DNA of 64,000 nt from Gammaproteobacteria bacterium (lineage in GTDB: Bacteria; Pseudomonadota; Gammaproteobacteria; Pseudomonadales; Azotimanducaceae): contig JAPOVK010000034.1 of the NCBI GenBank assembly GCA_026708185.1, positions 173,094 to 237,093 on the forward strand. Reading direction: 5' to 3'. A model generated the notes under the pieces. It ran no database searches and was not told the origin of the DNA. It saw nothing but the letters and a program-made list of their open reading frames with translations. Position numbers and translations under genes: made by a program. Each line of letters begins with the position of its first letter. Within the stretch, counting starts at the first letter, position 1. Below, piece after piece: positions 17,065-25,010 of this stretch.

Positions 17065-18447
17065 ATGCATCTACGCAACACGGAGTACCGCCTCGTCGGC
17101 CGCTGGCCCGTCCGGCTCGCGCATGCGAGCGGGCACAGTCTCGATGCCGAACGCGGCTTGCTGTTGGTGCCGTCGTGCCGCAAGCATGACGAGAGTCCGG
17201 CTATCGCGTTGCCTTTCGTCCGCGTACCCGCCCGGCGGGACAACGGCCTAGCACCGCTCGTCGTGTTGGCCGGCGGGCCGGGCGCGCCTGCCATCGGCTC
17301 GTTCGAGACCGGCTTCTTCGAGCACGTCGAGCGGTTCCACGCGATCTGCGACGTGGTCACCTTCGACCAGCGCGGCGCCAACAGTGCGCTGCCCAACCTA
17401 GTCAACCCGGCGCCGCCGCGCTACGACTTCGACGCCGTCCTCTCCCGCGAGACCTTCCTTGACGCCCAGCGTGCCAGTGCTCGCGGCCTGGCGACCCATT
17501 GGCGCGAGCAGGGCGTCGATCCGAACGACTACAACACCGTCGAAAGCGCCCACGACGTCAACGACCTGCGCCGGGCTCTGGGCGTTGCCAAGATCAACCT
17601 GCACGGCGCGAGTTACGGCTCCCACCTCGGACTGACCGTCCTCAAGCAGCACGGCGAGCACGTCGACCGGGCGATCTTGTGCATCGTCGAGGGACTCGAC
17701 GACACCCACAAGCTTCCGGACAACACCGACCGGCACTTCCGCCACTTGAGCGACTTGGCGCGTACCGACCGCAGCCTGAAGGGTGAGTTCCCCGACCTCT
17801 TCGGCGAGATCGCCGAGGTCCTCGACGCCTTCGAACACCAGCCTCGGACCGTGGAGTTCGCCAACACGGATGCGCGCGCGCACGTCGGCAAGTTCGCGCT
17901 GCAGCTCGTACTCGGCAATGCGCTCGGCAGCATCCGCGCCATCCGCGAACTACCGGGATTCGTCCGCGAACTGGCCAGGGGAGATCTGGCCACGTTGGCT
18001 CGCCGCGTCGAGCGCCGGCTGACCGGTCCCGGCATCCACGGCATGCAACTGGCCATGGACTACGCCTCCGGAGCAAGTGCCCAACGGTCGCGATTGATCG
18101 ACAGCCAACGCTGCGTTGCGCTCCTCGACGACAGTTTCAACCTGCCGTTCCCGTTCGTCGGCGATGCCCTCGGCGTGGACGACCTAGGCGACGACTTCCG
18201 CGCTCCCGTGCAGAGCGACGTGCCGACCCTGTTCTGCACGGGCACGCTCGATGGGCGCACGCCGACCGTCAACGCCGAGGGCGCACGCCGCGAGTTTGCG
18301 CACTCGCACCTCGTGGTCGTGGAAGGTGCGACACACGAGACGCCCCCGTTTCTCCTCGATCTGCAGACCGAGTTCCTGCAAGGCAAGGATCCAGACACCG
18401 ACCGCCTTGTGCGTCCGTTTGCCTTCAACCCGTTCCGCGCCGCGTGA
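17065..18447 (+). CDS. alpha/beta-hydrolase, proline iminopeptidase/TAP-like
   Basis: A 460-aa alpha/beta-hydrolase with the peptidase S33-like layout. The oxyanion segment LVVLAGGPGAPA comes first, then VVTFDQRGA. The nucleophile elbow is HGASYGS (Ser183), the acid is Asp396 in CTGTLDGRTP and the base is His424 in EGATHETPP. Enzymes of this type release N-terminal residues from short peptides or hydrolyse esters. No signal peptide is visible, so it is likely cytoplasmic. ATG preceded by GGAGCAGGC; a TACAAT at 17033-17038 could be its -10. Its TGA overlaps the GTG of the GH3 gene. Confidence 0.88.
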   Translation: MHLRNTEYRLVGRWPVRLAHASGHSLDAERGLLLVPSCRKHDESPAIALPFVRVPARRDNGLAPLVVLAGGPGAPAIGSFETGFFEHVERFHAICDVVTFDQRGANSALPNLVNPAPPRYDFDAVLSRETFLDAQRASARGLATHWREQGVDPNDYNTVESAHDVNDLRRALGVAKINLHGASYGSHLGLTVLKQHGEHVDRAILCIVEGLDDTHKLPDNTDRHFRHLSDLARTDRSLKGEFPDLFGEIAEVLDAFEHQPRTVEFANTDARAHVGKFALQLVLGNALGSIRAIRELPGFVRELARGDLATLARRVERRLTGPGIHGMQLAMDYASGASAQRSRLIDSQRCVALLDDSFNLPFPFVGDALGVDDLGDDFRAPVQSDVPTLFCTGTLDGRTPTVNAEGARREFAHSHLVVVEGATHETPPFLLDLQTEFLQGKDPDTDRLVRPFAFNPFRAA

Positions 18448-20864
18448 ACGACCGCGAAGAGGCGGCTGCACTCGTTGCACGCATGTCCTTGGCCGAGAAG
18501 GCCGACTTCTGCTCGGGCGCGGACTTCTGGACGCTGCCCCCGAACGAGCGCCTCGGATTGCCCGCGATCATGCTCACCGACGGCCCGCACGGTCTGCGCA
18601 AGCAGGCCGAGGCGGGAGGCCCTGCCAGCATCGCGCGAAGCGTTCCCGCAACCTGCTTCCCGACGGCCGCCGCACTAGCCAGCACCTGGGATCCGGATCT
18701 GTTGCGCGAGGTTGGTGCCGCGCTCGGTGCCGAATGCCGCGCCAACGACGTCGCGGTGATCCTCGGCCCCGGGGTCAACATCAAACGCCACCCCTTGAGC
18801 GGGCGCAATTTCGAGTACTTCTCGGAAGACCCGCTGCTCTCCGGCGAACTGGCTGCGGCGATGATCGACGGCATCCAGTCGCAAGGCGTAGGCGCCTGCG
18901 TCAAGCACTTCGCGGCCAATGACCAGGAGACGCGGCGCATGGTGGTCGACGCCGTCGTCGACGAACGGACGCTGCGCGAGATCCACCTGCGGAGCTTCGA
19001 GGTCGCCGTCAGGAAGGCGCAGCCGTGGATGGTGATGTGCGCCTACAACCGGCTGAACGGGACCTATTGCGGCGAGCACGACTGGCTCCTCAACCGCGTA
19101 CTGCGCGACGAGTGGGGCTTCGATGGCGCGGTCGTCACGGATTGGGGTGCTGCGAACGATCGCGTGCGCGGCATCGCGGCGGGGCTAGACCTGGAGATGC
19201 CGGCAAGCGGCGGCGTCAACGATCGCCGGATCGTCGCCGCCGTGGAGGCCGGCGAACTCGATGAAGCCGTGCTGGACCAAGCCGTTGAGCGCGTGATCGA
19301 GGTCGTGCTCAAGAGTCGTCGCGCCCCAGCCGCCGCAGCCGCTAACGCAGCGGGGCACCACGCGCTTGCCCACCGGTCGGCAGCTGAGGGGATGGTCCTG
19401 CTGAAGAACGACGACGCGTTGCTACCGCTCGAACCCGCCACCCGGATCGCCGTGATCGGTGCGTTCGCCAAGCAGCCGCGCTACCAGGGTACGGGCAGTT
19501 CACGCGTCACACCGACCCGCCTCGACTGCGCATTCGACGCCATCGAGGCCCTCGCCGAGGGGGACGTCACCTTCGCCCTCGGCTACGACGCCGAGATCAG
19601 TGCAGCGGATGATCGCCTGATCGACAGCGCCGTGCGGATCGCCCGCGAGGCCGACGTCGCGGTGATCTTTGCGGGTCTCCCCGAGGTGGTCGAGTCCGAG
19701 GGGTTCGATCGTGCCGATCTCAGGCTTCCCCGGCAGCACGACCGCCTGATCGAGGCGGTGTGCGCCGCCAACCCGAACACGGCGGTTGTTCTCGCCAACG
19801 GCGCGCCCGTGGAGATGCCGTGGGTGGGCGCACCCAAGGCGGTCGTCGAGGCGTATCTCGGCGGTCAGGCTGGAGGTTCGGCGTTCGCGGACGTGCTTTT
19901 TGGGCGCTGCAATCCGTGCGGGAAGCTGGCTGAGACGTTTGCGGAACGACTGGCGGACAGTCCCGCCGATCCATGGTTTCCGGGAACGGGCCGGCAAGTG
20001 CAATACCGCGAGGGTGTGCTCGTCGGCTGCCGCTACTTCGACACCTTCGAGCGCTCCGTCCTCTTCCCCTTCGGGCACGGTCTCAGCTACACGGCGTTCG
20101 ACTACGACGACCTTGCCGTCACGGTGCGAGGCGACACAGCCGTCACGGTGGAGTTCACGCTGACCAACGTTGGTGGTGTGGACGGTGCCGAAGTCGCGCA
20201 GTTATACGTCCATCATCCGCACCCCGCGGTCCATCGACCGAGCCAGGAACTGAAGGCGTTCAGCAAGGTCAGCCTCGGGGCGGGAGAGCGCGAGCGGGTG
20301 ACGCTTGACCTTGATCGGGCGGCCTTCGCCTACTTCAGCACGGCGAGCGGCGACTGGGTCGTGGAGTCCGGCGAGTACGAGATCCGCATCGGCGCCTCGA
20401 GCCGAAACATACGCCTGCGCCAACGGATCGTCCTGGACGGCGACCCGGCTGGCGATCGCGGTACCGCGGCTCCGACGCTGGTCGATGGCCGTCTTGCCTG
20501 CGACGACGAGACGTTCACGGCGATGCTCGGCAAGCCGATTCCGCCCGCCCAGGACGTAAGACCATTCCACCTCAACTCGACGTTCGCCGAGATCTCGGCG
20601 ACCTGGCTCGGCCGCAAGGTGGCGGCCGCCGTGAAGGCGCGGTTCGCGCGGCGGATGGGCGGCGGGGCGGACGCCGCGACCCGGCGGATGATCGACGCCA
20701 TGGCCAACGACATGCCGCTGCGTCAGCTCGCGCTGTTCTCCGGCGGCGCCGTCGGCTTCGCGCAGATCGAAGCGTTCGTCGCCGTGCTCAATGGACGCTA
20801 TGTGAAGGCGTTTAGGCTGCTGATCACCCGTGTCGTGAGCGGTCGCCGGTCGGCAGCGCGCTAG
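18444..20864 (+). CDS. glycoside hydrolase family 3 beta-glucosidase-like protein
   Basis: An 806-aa GH3 enzyme. The N-terminal TIM-barrel domain has GPGVNIKRHPLSGRNFEYFSEDP and the nucleophile Asp233 in VVTDWGA. The GH3 C-terminal alpha/beta domain (AEGMVLLKNDDALLPL) follows, then a fibronectin-III-like domain (DGAEVAQLYVHHPHPAVHRPSQELKAFSKV). About 110 extra residues at the C terminus carry basic helices not usual in the family. It removes terminal beta-linked glucose or related sugars; no signal peptide is seen, so imported oligosaccharides or glycosides are the probable substrates. GTG start, overlapping the preceding stop by four bases (GTGA). Confidence 0.93.
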   Translation: MNDREEAAALVARMSLAEKADFCSGADFWTLPPNERLGLPAIMLTDGPHGLRKQAEAGGPASIARSVPATCFPTAAALASTWDPDLLREVGAALGAECRANDVAVILGPGVNIKRHPLSGRNFEYFSEDPLLSGELAAAMIDGIQSQGVGACVKHFAANDQETRRMVVDAVVDERTLREIHLRSFEVAVRKAQPWMVMCAYNRLNGTYCGEHDWLLNRVLRDEWGFDGAVVTDWGAANDRVRGIAAGLDLEMPASGGVNDRRIVAAVEAGELDEAVLDQAVERVIEVVLKSRRAPAAAAANAAGHHALAHRSAAEGMVLLKNDDALLPLEPATRIAVIGAFAKQPRYQGTGSSRVTPTRLDCAFDAIEALAEGDVTFALGYDAEISAADDRLIDSAVRIAREADVAVIFAGLPEVVESEGFDRADLRLPRQHDRLIEAVCAANPNTAVVLANGAPVEMPWVGAPKAVVEAYLGGQAGGSAFADVLFGRCNPCGKLAETFAERLADSPADPWFPGTGRQVQYREGVLVGCRYFDTFERSVLFPFGHGLSYTAFDYDDLAVTVRGDTAVTVEFTLTNVGGVDGAEVAQLYVHHPHPAVHRPSQELKAFSKVSLGAGERERVTLDLDRAAFAYFSTASGDWVVESGEYEIRIGASSRNIRLRQRIVLDGDPAGDRGTAAPTLVDGRLACDDETFTAMLGKPIPPAQDVRPFHLNSTFAEISATWLGRKVAAAVKARFARRMGGGADAATRRMIDAMANDMPLRQLALFSGGAVGFAQIEAFVAVLNGRYVKAFRLLITRVVSGRRSAAR

Positions 20865-20889
20865 CGGGAATGCCTGCGACCGCCGGGAG

Positions 20890-21276
20890 TCACCAGATAC
20901 GCCTGACACCGTACGCGTCGAACGCGGCGTCGATGGAGACGATGGCGAAATCACGTCGGAGGGCCTGGGCGATCAGCATGCGGTCGAACGGATCGCGATG
21001 CGGACCGGGGAGGTGCCCAGCATGCTCGGCATCCGCGACAGTGATGGCCAGCGGTTCGAATCCTTGCCTGGCGATTGCACCGGAGACGTCGAGCGCGGCG
21101 ACCTCGGCTTCCGGCAGCTTGCCCAACCGATACTTGGTAACGATCTCCCAAGCCGAAGCCGCGCTAACGCTGATGTCGTTCTCTTCTTCCGCGATCGCGC
21201 CGTAGGCGGCCCTGGACAGTCGCTTGCTGTCCGCTAGCCACCAAAGAAACGCGTGGGTATCGAGCAACGCCAGCAA
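20890..21276 (-). CDS. vapC: VapC-type PIN-domain ribonuclease toxin
   Basis: A PIN-domain toxin beginning LALLDTHAFLWWLAD. It has the conserved acidic residues of the nuclease site: Asp in LLDTHAF, Glu in SAASAWEIVTK, and Asp in DPFDRMLIAQA followed by a late Asp in AIVSIDAAF. I place the start at TTG 21276, giving 128 aa, the normal size. The frame is open further upstream, but that part overlaps the antitoxin out of frame. The start is 8 bp after the antitoxin stop, with a GGGAAGG site inside the antitoxin's last codons, so synthesis is coupled. Targets of such toxins are usually tRNA or rRNA. Confidence 0.9.
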   Translation of the reverse strand: MLALLDTHAFLWWLADSKRLSRAAYGAIAEEENDISVSAASAWEIVTKYRLGKLPEAEVAALDVSGAIARQGFEPLAITVADAEHAGHLPGPHRDPFDRMLIAQALRRDFAIVSIDAAFDAYGVRRIW

Positions 21277-21283
21277 CGCTGCT

Positions 21284-21508
21284 TCAACCTTCCCATGACG
21301 ACAGTTCGTCGTCCGGTAATGGGTCGAAAAAACTGTCCGGAACCGTAATCTTGCCCCGGAGGATGTCCGGCTGTCGCTTCGAGTTGCACCCAATCAGTCT
21401 AGCCACCGGCTTGCCGCGCCGTGCGATGATGACATCCTCACCGGCTTCGACCCGTGCCAACAGCCGCGACAACTGCGTTTTCGCTTCGTGGACATTCACG
21501 GTTGCCAT
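21284..21508 (-). CDS. Phd/YefM-type antitoxin
   Basis: A 74-aa antitoxin. The N-terminal MATVNVHEAKTQLSRLLARV is a textbook Phd/YefM DNA-binding and dimerisation segment, followed by GEDVIIARRGKPVARLI. The C-terminal tail (PDSFFDPLPDDELSSWEG) is the toxin-wrapping part, ending in the DE..WEG pattern often seen with VapC partners. It should neutralise the downstream PIN toxin and repress its own promoter through the palindrome at 21531-21544. Confidence 0.9.
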   Translation of the reverse strand: MATVNVHEAKTQLSRLLARVEAGEDVIIARRGKPVARLIGCNSKRQPDILRGKITVPDSFFDPLPDDELSSWEG

Positions 21509-21530
21509 GCACGTTGGCCTTCAGATCCAA

Positions 21531-21544
21531 GTTAGCTAGCTAAC
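21531..21544 (-). promoter_or_regulatory. palindromic operator of the toxin-antitoxin operon
   Basis: GTTAGCTAGCTAAC is a perfect 14-bp palindrome 22 bp upstream of the antitoxin ATG. It covers the expected transcription start and touches the -10 element, the usual place for antitoxin autoregulation. Confidence 0.7.
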
Positions 21545-21570
21545 ATAGTCCAAATGGCCACGGTGGTCAA
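21542..21570 (-). promoter_or_regulatory. sigma70-like promoter of the toxin-antitoxin operon
   Basis: On the minus strand TTGACC (21570-21565) is followed after exactly 17 bp by TATGTT (21547-21542). Both hexamers are close to consensus, and the start would fall inside the palindromic operator. Confidence 0.7.
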
Positions 21571-21590
21571 TCTAGTAGCAGGACGGGTAG

Positions 21591-21695
21591 CCGTGTTTAA
21601 AAGAAACAGGACGCCCGTTGTGCTAGTGTCGATCCTTGTACAGGCCCTACTCCCCGACAAGCTTCGAGAAGGCACGCTGGACCTTCTTGTTGAAG
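21591..21695. repeat. left arm of the long inverted repeat
   Basis: This arm matches the reverse complement of 22642-22747. It ends in CTTGTTGAAG, which in reverse spells the Phe-Asn-Lys-Lys codons near the end of the enclosed gene. Its inner end supplies the AAGGA ribosome site (21693-21697) for the GTG at 21707. Confidence 0.85.
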
Positions 21696-21706
21696 GACCG
21701 CGGCTT

Positions 21707-22690
21707 GTGTCCTCTTTCAGTGCGCTCTGGTCCCGCACGGCACCGGAGACCATCATAGAACCACGCACACCAACCACCGCGACAGCGGCCTTGGCCCTCC
21801 TCGCGTCGAGCCTGTCCGCGATCCCGGCGTCGGGCCAGTACGCCTGCGGGCTCTCGCTGGCGCCGCATACCGAATGCGTGGAGGGGGACTACGAAAGGGA
21901 CTGCTTCGCGGGCCTGTTCGACGAGGAGTCCCCGGCCGCGCCCCACATCGTCAGGCGCGACCCCGCGAACGACGGGTATGGCTACAGTAGCTACAGGCTC
22001 GTCATGCTGGGGCCCAAGCCCAACCTCGCCCTCCACGTGTCGGAGAACGCCGGACTCCCGACCCCGTCGGAGACGTGGACGCAGGACGAGGTGGCCAGGG
22101 AATGGAGCAAGGTGTACGCGCAGCTTCCCGACTTCGTCCACCACCTGGTTCCCTCCGGCACAGCACTTGGCGCGGTGCAGAGCTTCCACGGCTCTCCCAG
22201 CGACGAGACCCGGACCTTGGCGAGGTACTGCGACAACCGCGTCGGCATCTGCCGGGGCCCCCGGGAGCTGCCCAACGGACTCGCGGACCACATGATCTAC
22301 ATAGCAAGCAGCATGCTCATCGACGGCTCGTGCTACGACGGACGGGTCACGTGGGTGGACGCCGGCCGCAAGCGGGTCAGGGAGGAGATCATGCTGCACG
22401 AAATCGCGCACCTGTTCGCGGCGGCCCTCGGCTGGTACGACGACTGGTCCGATCCTGGCACCTACTTGACCTGGTCCGCAGAATGGCAGGCCCGGTGGGG
22501 CGATCCCGAAGAGCACTACGCCGACTCGTTCATGGCCTGGGCCGTCCTCTACTACCCGAGGCGGTCGTTCGTGGACGTCCACGGCAGGACGGACGGGAAG
22601 CGACTGCACAACCACGTGCGAGACACGGCGAACCCGACGTTCTTCAACAAGAAGGTCCAGCGGGCCTTCTCGAAGCTGGTCAGGGAGTAG
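21707..22690 (+). CDS. putative exported zinc metallopeptidase-like protein (HExxH)
   Basis: A 327-aa protein if started at the GTG at 21707, which has an AAGGA site nine bases upstream. An ATG at 21554 would add 51 residues encoded by the inverted repeat and is unlikely. A hydrophobic leader (TATAALALLASSLSAIPASGQ) suggests export. The motif HEIAH (His231, Glu232, His235) and a downstream EEHYADSFMAW (Glu268/269) resemble the zinc site of gluzincin-type peptidases. Several Cys residues in the N-terminal half would suit an oxidising compartment. I cannot name the family. The gene lies entirely within the inverted-repeat element, and its last codons form part of the right arm. Confidence 0.65.
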   Translation: MSSFSALWSRTAPETIIEPRTPTTATAALALLASSLSAIPASGQYACGLSLAPHTECVEGDYERDCFAGLFDEESPAAPHIVRRDPANDGYGYSSYRLVMLGPKPNLALHVSENAGLPTPSETWTQDEVAREWSKVYAQLPDFVHHLVPSGTALGAVQSFHGSPSDETRTLARYCDNRVGICRGPRELPNGLADHMIYIASSMLIDGSCYDGRVTWVDAGRKRVREEIMLHEIAHLFAAALGWYDDWSDPGTYLTWSAEWQARWGDPEEHYADSFMAWAVLYYPRRSFVDVHGRTDGKRLHNHVRDTANPTFFNKKVQRAFSKLVRE

Positions 22691-22747
22691 GGCCTGTACA
22701 AGGACCGCCCCTAGCACAACGGGCGTCCTGTTTCTTTTCAAACACGG
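22642..22747. repeat. right arm of the long inverted repeat
   Basis: Reverse complement of the left arm with six mismatches and one gap. It contains the 3' end of the HExxH gene (residues FNKKVQRAFSKLVRE and the stop at 22688-22690) and 57 bp beyond it. Confidence 0.85.
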
Positions 22748-22846
22748 CCACTACCGCAGGGCGGCGTCCGGTGCGCGGGCCTCCCGGCCCCAAACGTACG
22801 TCGTACCGGGCCAAGGAATGCGGACGTGACGTCCCGCGCACCGCCG

Positions 22847-23896
22847 CTACAGCTCCAGCCCGCGAGGCACGCCCGGATTCCGGAGCGCCTGCACGCGTTT
22901 CTTGACGTCCTGGAACCGCTCTTCCTGCTCCGGCGTCTCGCGCGGCATGCCAAGACCCGTCCGCGTTGCGTACTCGCGGTGCTTGGCCATGAACTCGGGC
23001 AGGGCGTCGTAGGTCGACGTCTGCGCGAGATTCAGGATGTCGTCGACCGTGACCGTGTCGCGCATCTCGTCCCACTTGCCCTGCAGCGACAGCCGGTGCA
23101 GTTGCATGCCGAGGTCCTCGAGGCCGTGCAGCGCCAGCACCTTGTGGTAGGTCCGCGTCGAGCCGTAGAACGACAGCGCCCGGCGCATGCCGAGAGCCTT
23201 CTGTTCGATTTCGCTCGTGGTCTCGCCGACGATCAGGTAGCCGCTTTCGGCGATCTCGAGATCGGCCCAGGTCCGGCCGGACCGCTCGAGTCCGGTTCGA
23301 ATCGCCGGCAGGAGCACCTCGCGCATGTACTTGTCGGACATGATCCCGCCGTGCGGCATGACCACGTCGGCGACTTCGCCGGCCACGCGCGCCATGCCCG
23401 GACCGACCATCGCGAGACCGACCCGGGGCCGCTCGTACGGGATCGGTCCTGGATTGAAGTTGGGCGTCATCAGCGTGTAGGTGTAGTGCTTGCCGAGGAA
23501 CTCCGGCCGTTTGCCGTAAGCCCAAGAGTCCCAGACCGCGTGCATCATGCGGATGTACTCGCGCATCCTCGGCGCCGGCGGCGACCACGTTCCGCCGAAC
23601 CGCCGCTCGTTGTGGCCCTTCACCTGACTACCGAGACCCAATGTGAAGCGGCCCTTGGACAGGTGCTGCAGATCCCAGGCTTCCATCGCGAGCACCATGG
23701 GACTGCGCGGGAACGCGATCGTCACGGACGTCTGCAGGCCGATTGACTCGGTGGCGGTCGCCGCGACCGTCATGGTCAGCATGGAGTCGTGCGACAACTC
23801 GCCACACGTGATGCAGTCGAAGCCGTCCGCCTCCGCCTGCTGCGCTTGGGGGCCTATGGCGCTCGGCCAGCCGCCAACACCGGTGATCACTTTCAT
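22847..23896 (-). CDS. LLM-class flavin-dependent oxidoreductase
   Basis: A 349-aa luciferase-like monooxygenase family protein (FMN- or F420-dependent). The N-terminal MKVITGVGGWPSAI, the central SPMVLAMEAWDLQHLSKGRFTLGLGSQVKGHNERRFG and MREYIRMMHAVWD are characteristic of the F420-type LLM oxidoreductases. Substrate unknown. The ATG at 23896 is chosen because upstream residues in the same frame have no domain similarity. A TATCAT at about 23936 on the minus strand could be a -10. It is divergent from the ThuA-like gene. Confidence 0.9.
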   Translation of the reverse strand: MKVITGVGGWPSAIGPQAQQAEADGFDCITCGELSHDSMLTMTVAATATESIGLQTSVTIAFPRSPMVLAMEAWDLQHLSKGRFTLGLGSQVKGHNERRFGGTWSPPAPRMREYIRMMHAVWDSWAYGKRPEFLGKHYTYTLMTPNFNPGPIPYERPRVGLAMVGPGMARVAGEVADVVMPHGGIMSDKYMREVLLPAIRTGLERSGRTWADLEIAESGYLIVGETTSEIEQKALGMRRALSFYGSTRTYHKVLALHGLEDLGMQLHRLSLQGKWDEMRDTVTVDDILNLAQTSTYDALPEFMAKHREYATRTGLGMPRETPEQEERFQDVKKRVQALRNPGVPRGLEL

Positions 23897-23998
23897 GCGT
23901 TTCTTCGTCCTCGATGAACCCGCACGCATGATACCCATCGAACGGTCGCGGGAACGCAGTAGAATCATTCGGACTTCACGTTGAGACGGGACCCATCC

Positions 23999-24802
23999 AT
24001 GGCCAAGCGAGCACACCTGATCGTCGGGGGATTCCCCATCGGCTCCACCGCCGGGCACGACATGGACTTCGCGCGCATCGAGCTCTTGCGCAAACTCTAC
24101 GAAGGCGGATACACCACGACGGTCGCCAACGACTTCAGCGACGTCGGCGAGCGCCTTCACGGCGTCGACTTCCTGGTGACCTACGTCGCGGGGCCGTACC
24201 CGGACGACGAGCAGGGCAGCGTCATCGACGAGTGGCTCTCGCAAGGCGGCAAGTGGTTCGCCCTCCACGGCACAAGCGGCGGGCGCGCAAAGCGCGTGGA
24301 AGGCAGCAACCGCCGCAAGATGGTGCGCCTCTCGCACCATGATCTGCTAGGCGCGTTCTTCCTGAACCATCCACCGCTCAGCCGCTTCGACGTGGCCGTC
24401 AAGGAACCGGACCACCCGCTGCTCGCCGGGCTGCCCGAGTCGTTCGAGACCTCCGACGAGCTCTACCTGATCGAGCCCGTCGGCGAGAGCACCGTGCTGC
24501 TGACCACGGACTTGCCCGAGGACCCGTCGCCGGAGGGCTTCGGCTTCATCTACGACGAGGACACCTCGGTGCGCGCGGACGGCAAGACGCGCGTGCTGGG
24601 CCTGGAGCGCCGGGTGGGCGATGGCGCCGTGGCCTACGTCGCGCTGGGGCACTGCCACTCGCGCTCGACCAACGCCCAGCCATTCGTGGACGAAAGCGTG
24701 ACCGCGGACGGGACGACGCCGATGAGGTTCCGCGGGTCTTGGGAGACGGCGGCGTTCGGACAGATCCTGGACAACGCGGTGCAGTGGGGGGCAGCGGCCT
24801 GA
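23999..24802 (+). CDS. ThuA-like (class I glutamine amidotransferase fold) protein
   Basis: A 267-aa ThuA-domain protein. It opens KRAHLIVGGFPIGSTAGHDMDFARIELLRKLYEG and has the turn FLVTYVAG.. followed by GGKWFALHGTSGG. It continues with HHDLLGAFFLNHPPLSRFDV, VKEPDHPLLAGLPESFETSDELYLI and a late YVALGHCHSRS, all ThuA hallmarks. ThuA-like proteins act in sugar (trehalose-related) metabolism in rhizobia, but most relatives are uncharacterised. The ATG at 23999 follows a GAGACGGGA site. It is divergent from the LLM oxidoreductase, and the pair may share a regulatory region. Confidence 0.85.
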   Translation: MAKRAHLIVGGFPIGSTAGHDMDFARIELLRKLYEGGYTTTVANDFSDVGERLHGVDFLVTYVAGPYPDDEQGSVIDEWLSQGGKWFALHGTSGGRAKRVEGSNRRKMVRLSHHDLLGAFFLNHPPLSRFDVAVKEPDHPLLAGLPESFETSDELYLIEPVGESTVLLTTDLPEDPSPEGFGFIYDEDTSVRADGKTRVLGLERRVGDGAVAYVALGHCHSRSTNAQPFVDESVTADGTTPMRFRGSWETAAFGQILDNAVQWGAAA

Positions 24803-24813
24803 GCCGGGTGCCA

Positions 24814-24831
24814 TGCGACCCAGTTGTCGCA
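24814..24831. promoter_or_regulatory. candidate operator 1 upstream of the AAA+ gene
   Basis: TGCGAC-CCAGTT-GTCGCA forms a 6-bp inverted repeat with a 6-bp centre, just after the ThuA-like gene. A near copy occurs 127 bp downstream. Confidence 0.5.
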
Positions 24832-24940
24832 CGCAAGCGTAATCGTCTGACCGACACAGTCAGCCGGCCAAGGCCGGGACTGTCCATGAACGTCCGCACT
24901 CGCGGGCGACTATTCGACATCGCTATTTAGCCTCAAAGCA

Positions 24941-24959
24941 TGCGACTCAACTTGTCGCA
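24941..24959. promoter_or_regulatory. candidate operator 2 upstream of the AAA+ gene
   Basis: TGCGAC-TCAACTT-GTCGCA, extended by A and T to a 7-bp inverted repeat, lies 52 bp before the GTG of the AAA+ gene. It shares both half-sites and most of the centre with the copy at 24814, as two sites for one dimeric repressor would. Confidence 0.5.
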
Positions 24960-25010
24960 TAGCTCTCGCACAATGCCCGCAAGTCCACCCGAGGCCCGCG
25001 AGGCAATCCC

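Larger units (their letters stand above)
21591..22747. mobile_element. inverted-repeat-bounded cassette carrying an exported HExxH protein gene
   Basis: The 1,157-bp segment is bounded by imperfect inverted repeats of about 105 bp (21591-21695 and 22642-22747) that I aligned by eye. They show six mismatches and one single-base gap, roughly 93 percent identity. The outer ends both read CCGTGTTT, then AAAAGAAACAGGACGCCC. The right repeat includes the last 16 codons and stop of the enclosed gene. The left repeat is an inverted copy of that gene end. No transposase is encoded inside, and I see no direct target duplication at the edges (left flank ...GGGTAG, right flank CCACTA...). It may be a non-autonomous mobile unit or a cassette made by inverted duplication. 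Confidence 0.55.

Noticed and set aside
21647..22741. Minus-strand 364-codon frame spanning the inverted-repeat element, beginning and ending with similar peptides
   Set aside because: The similarity of its two ends to the real gene follows from the inverted repeats; the middle is antisense to the HExxH gene.
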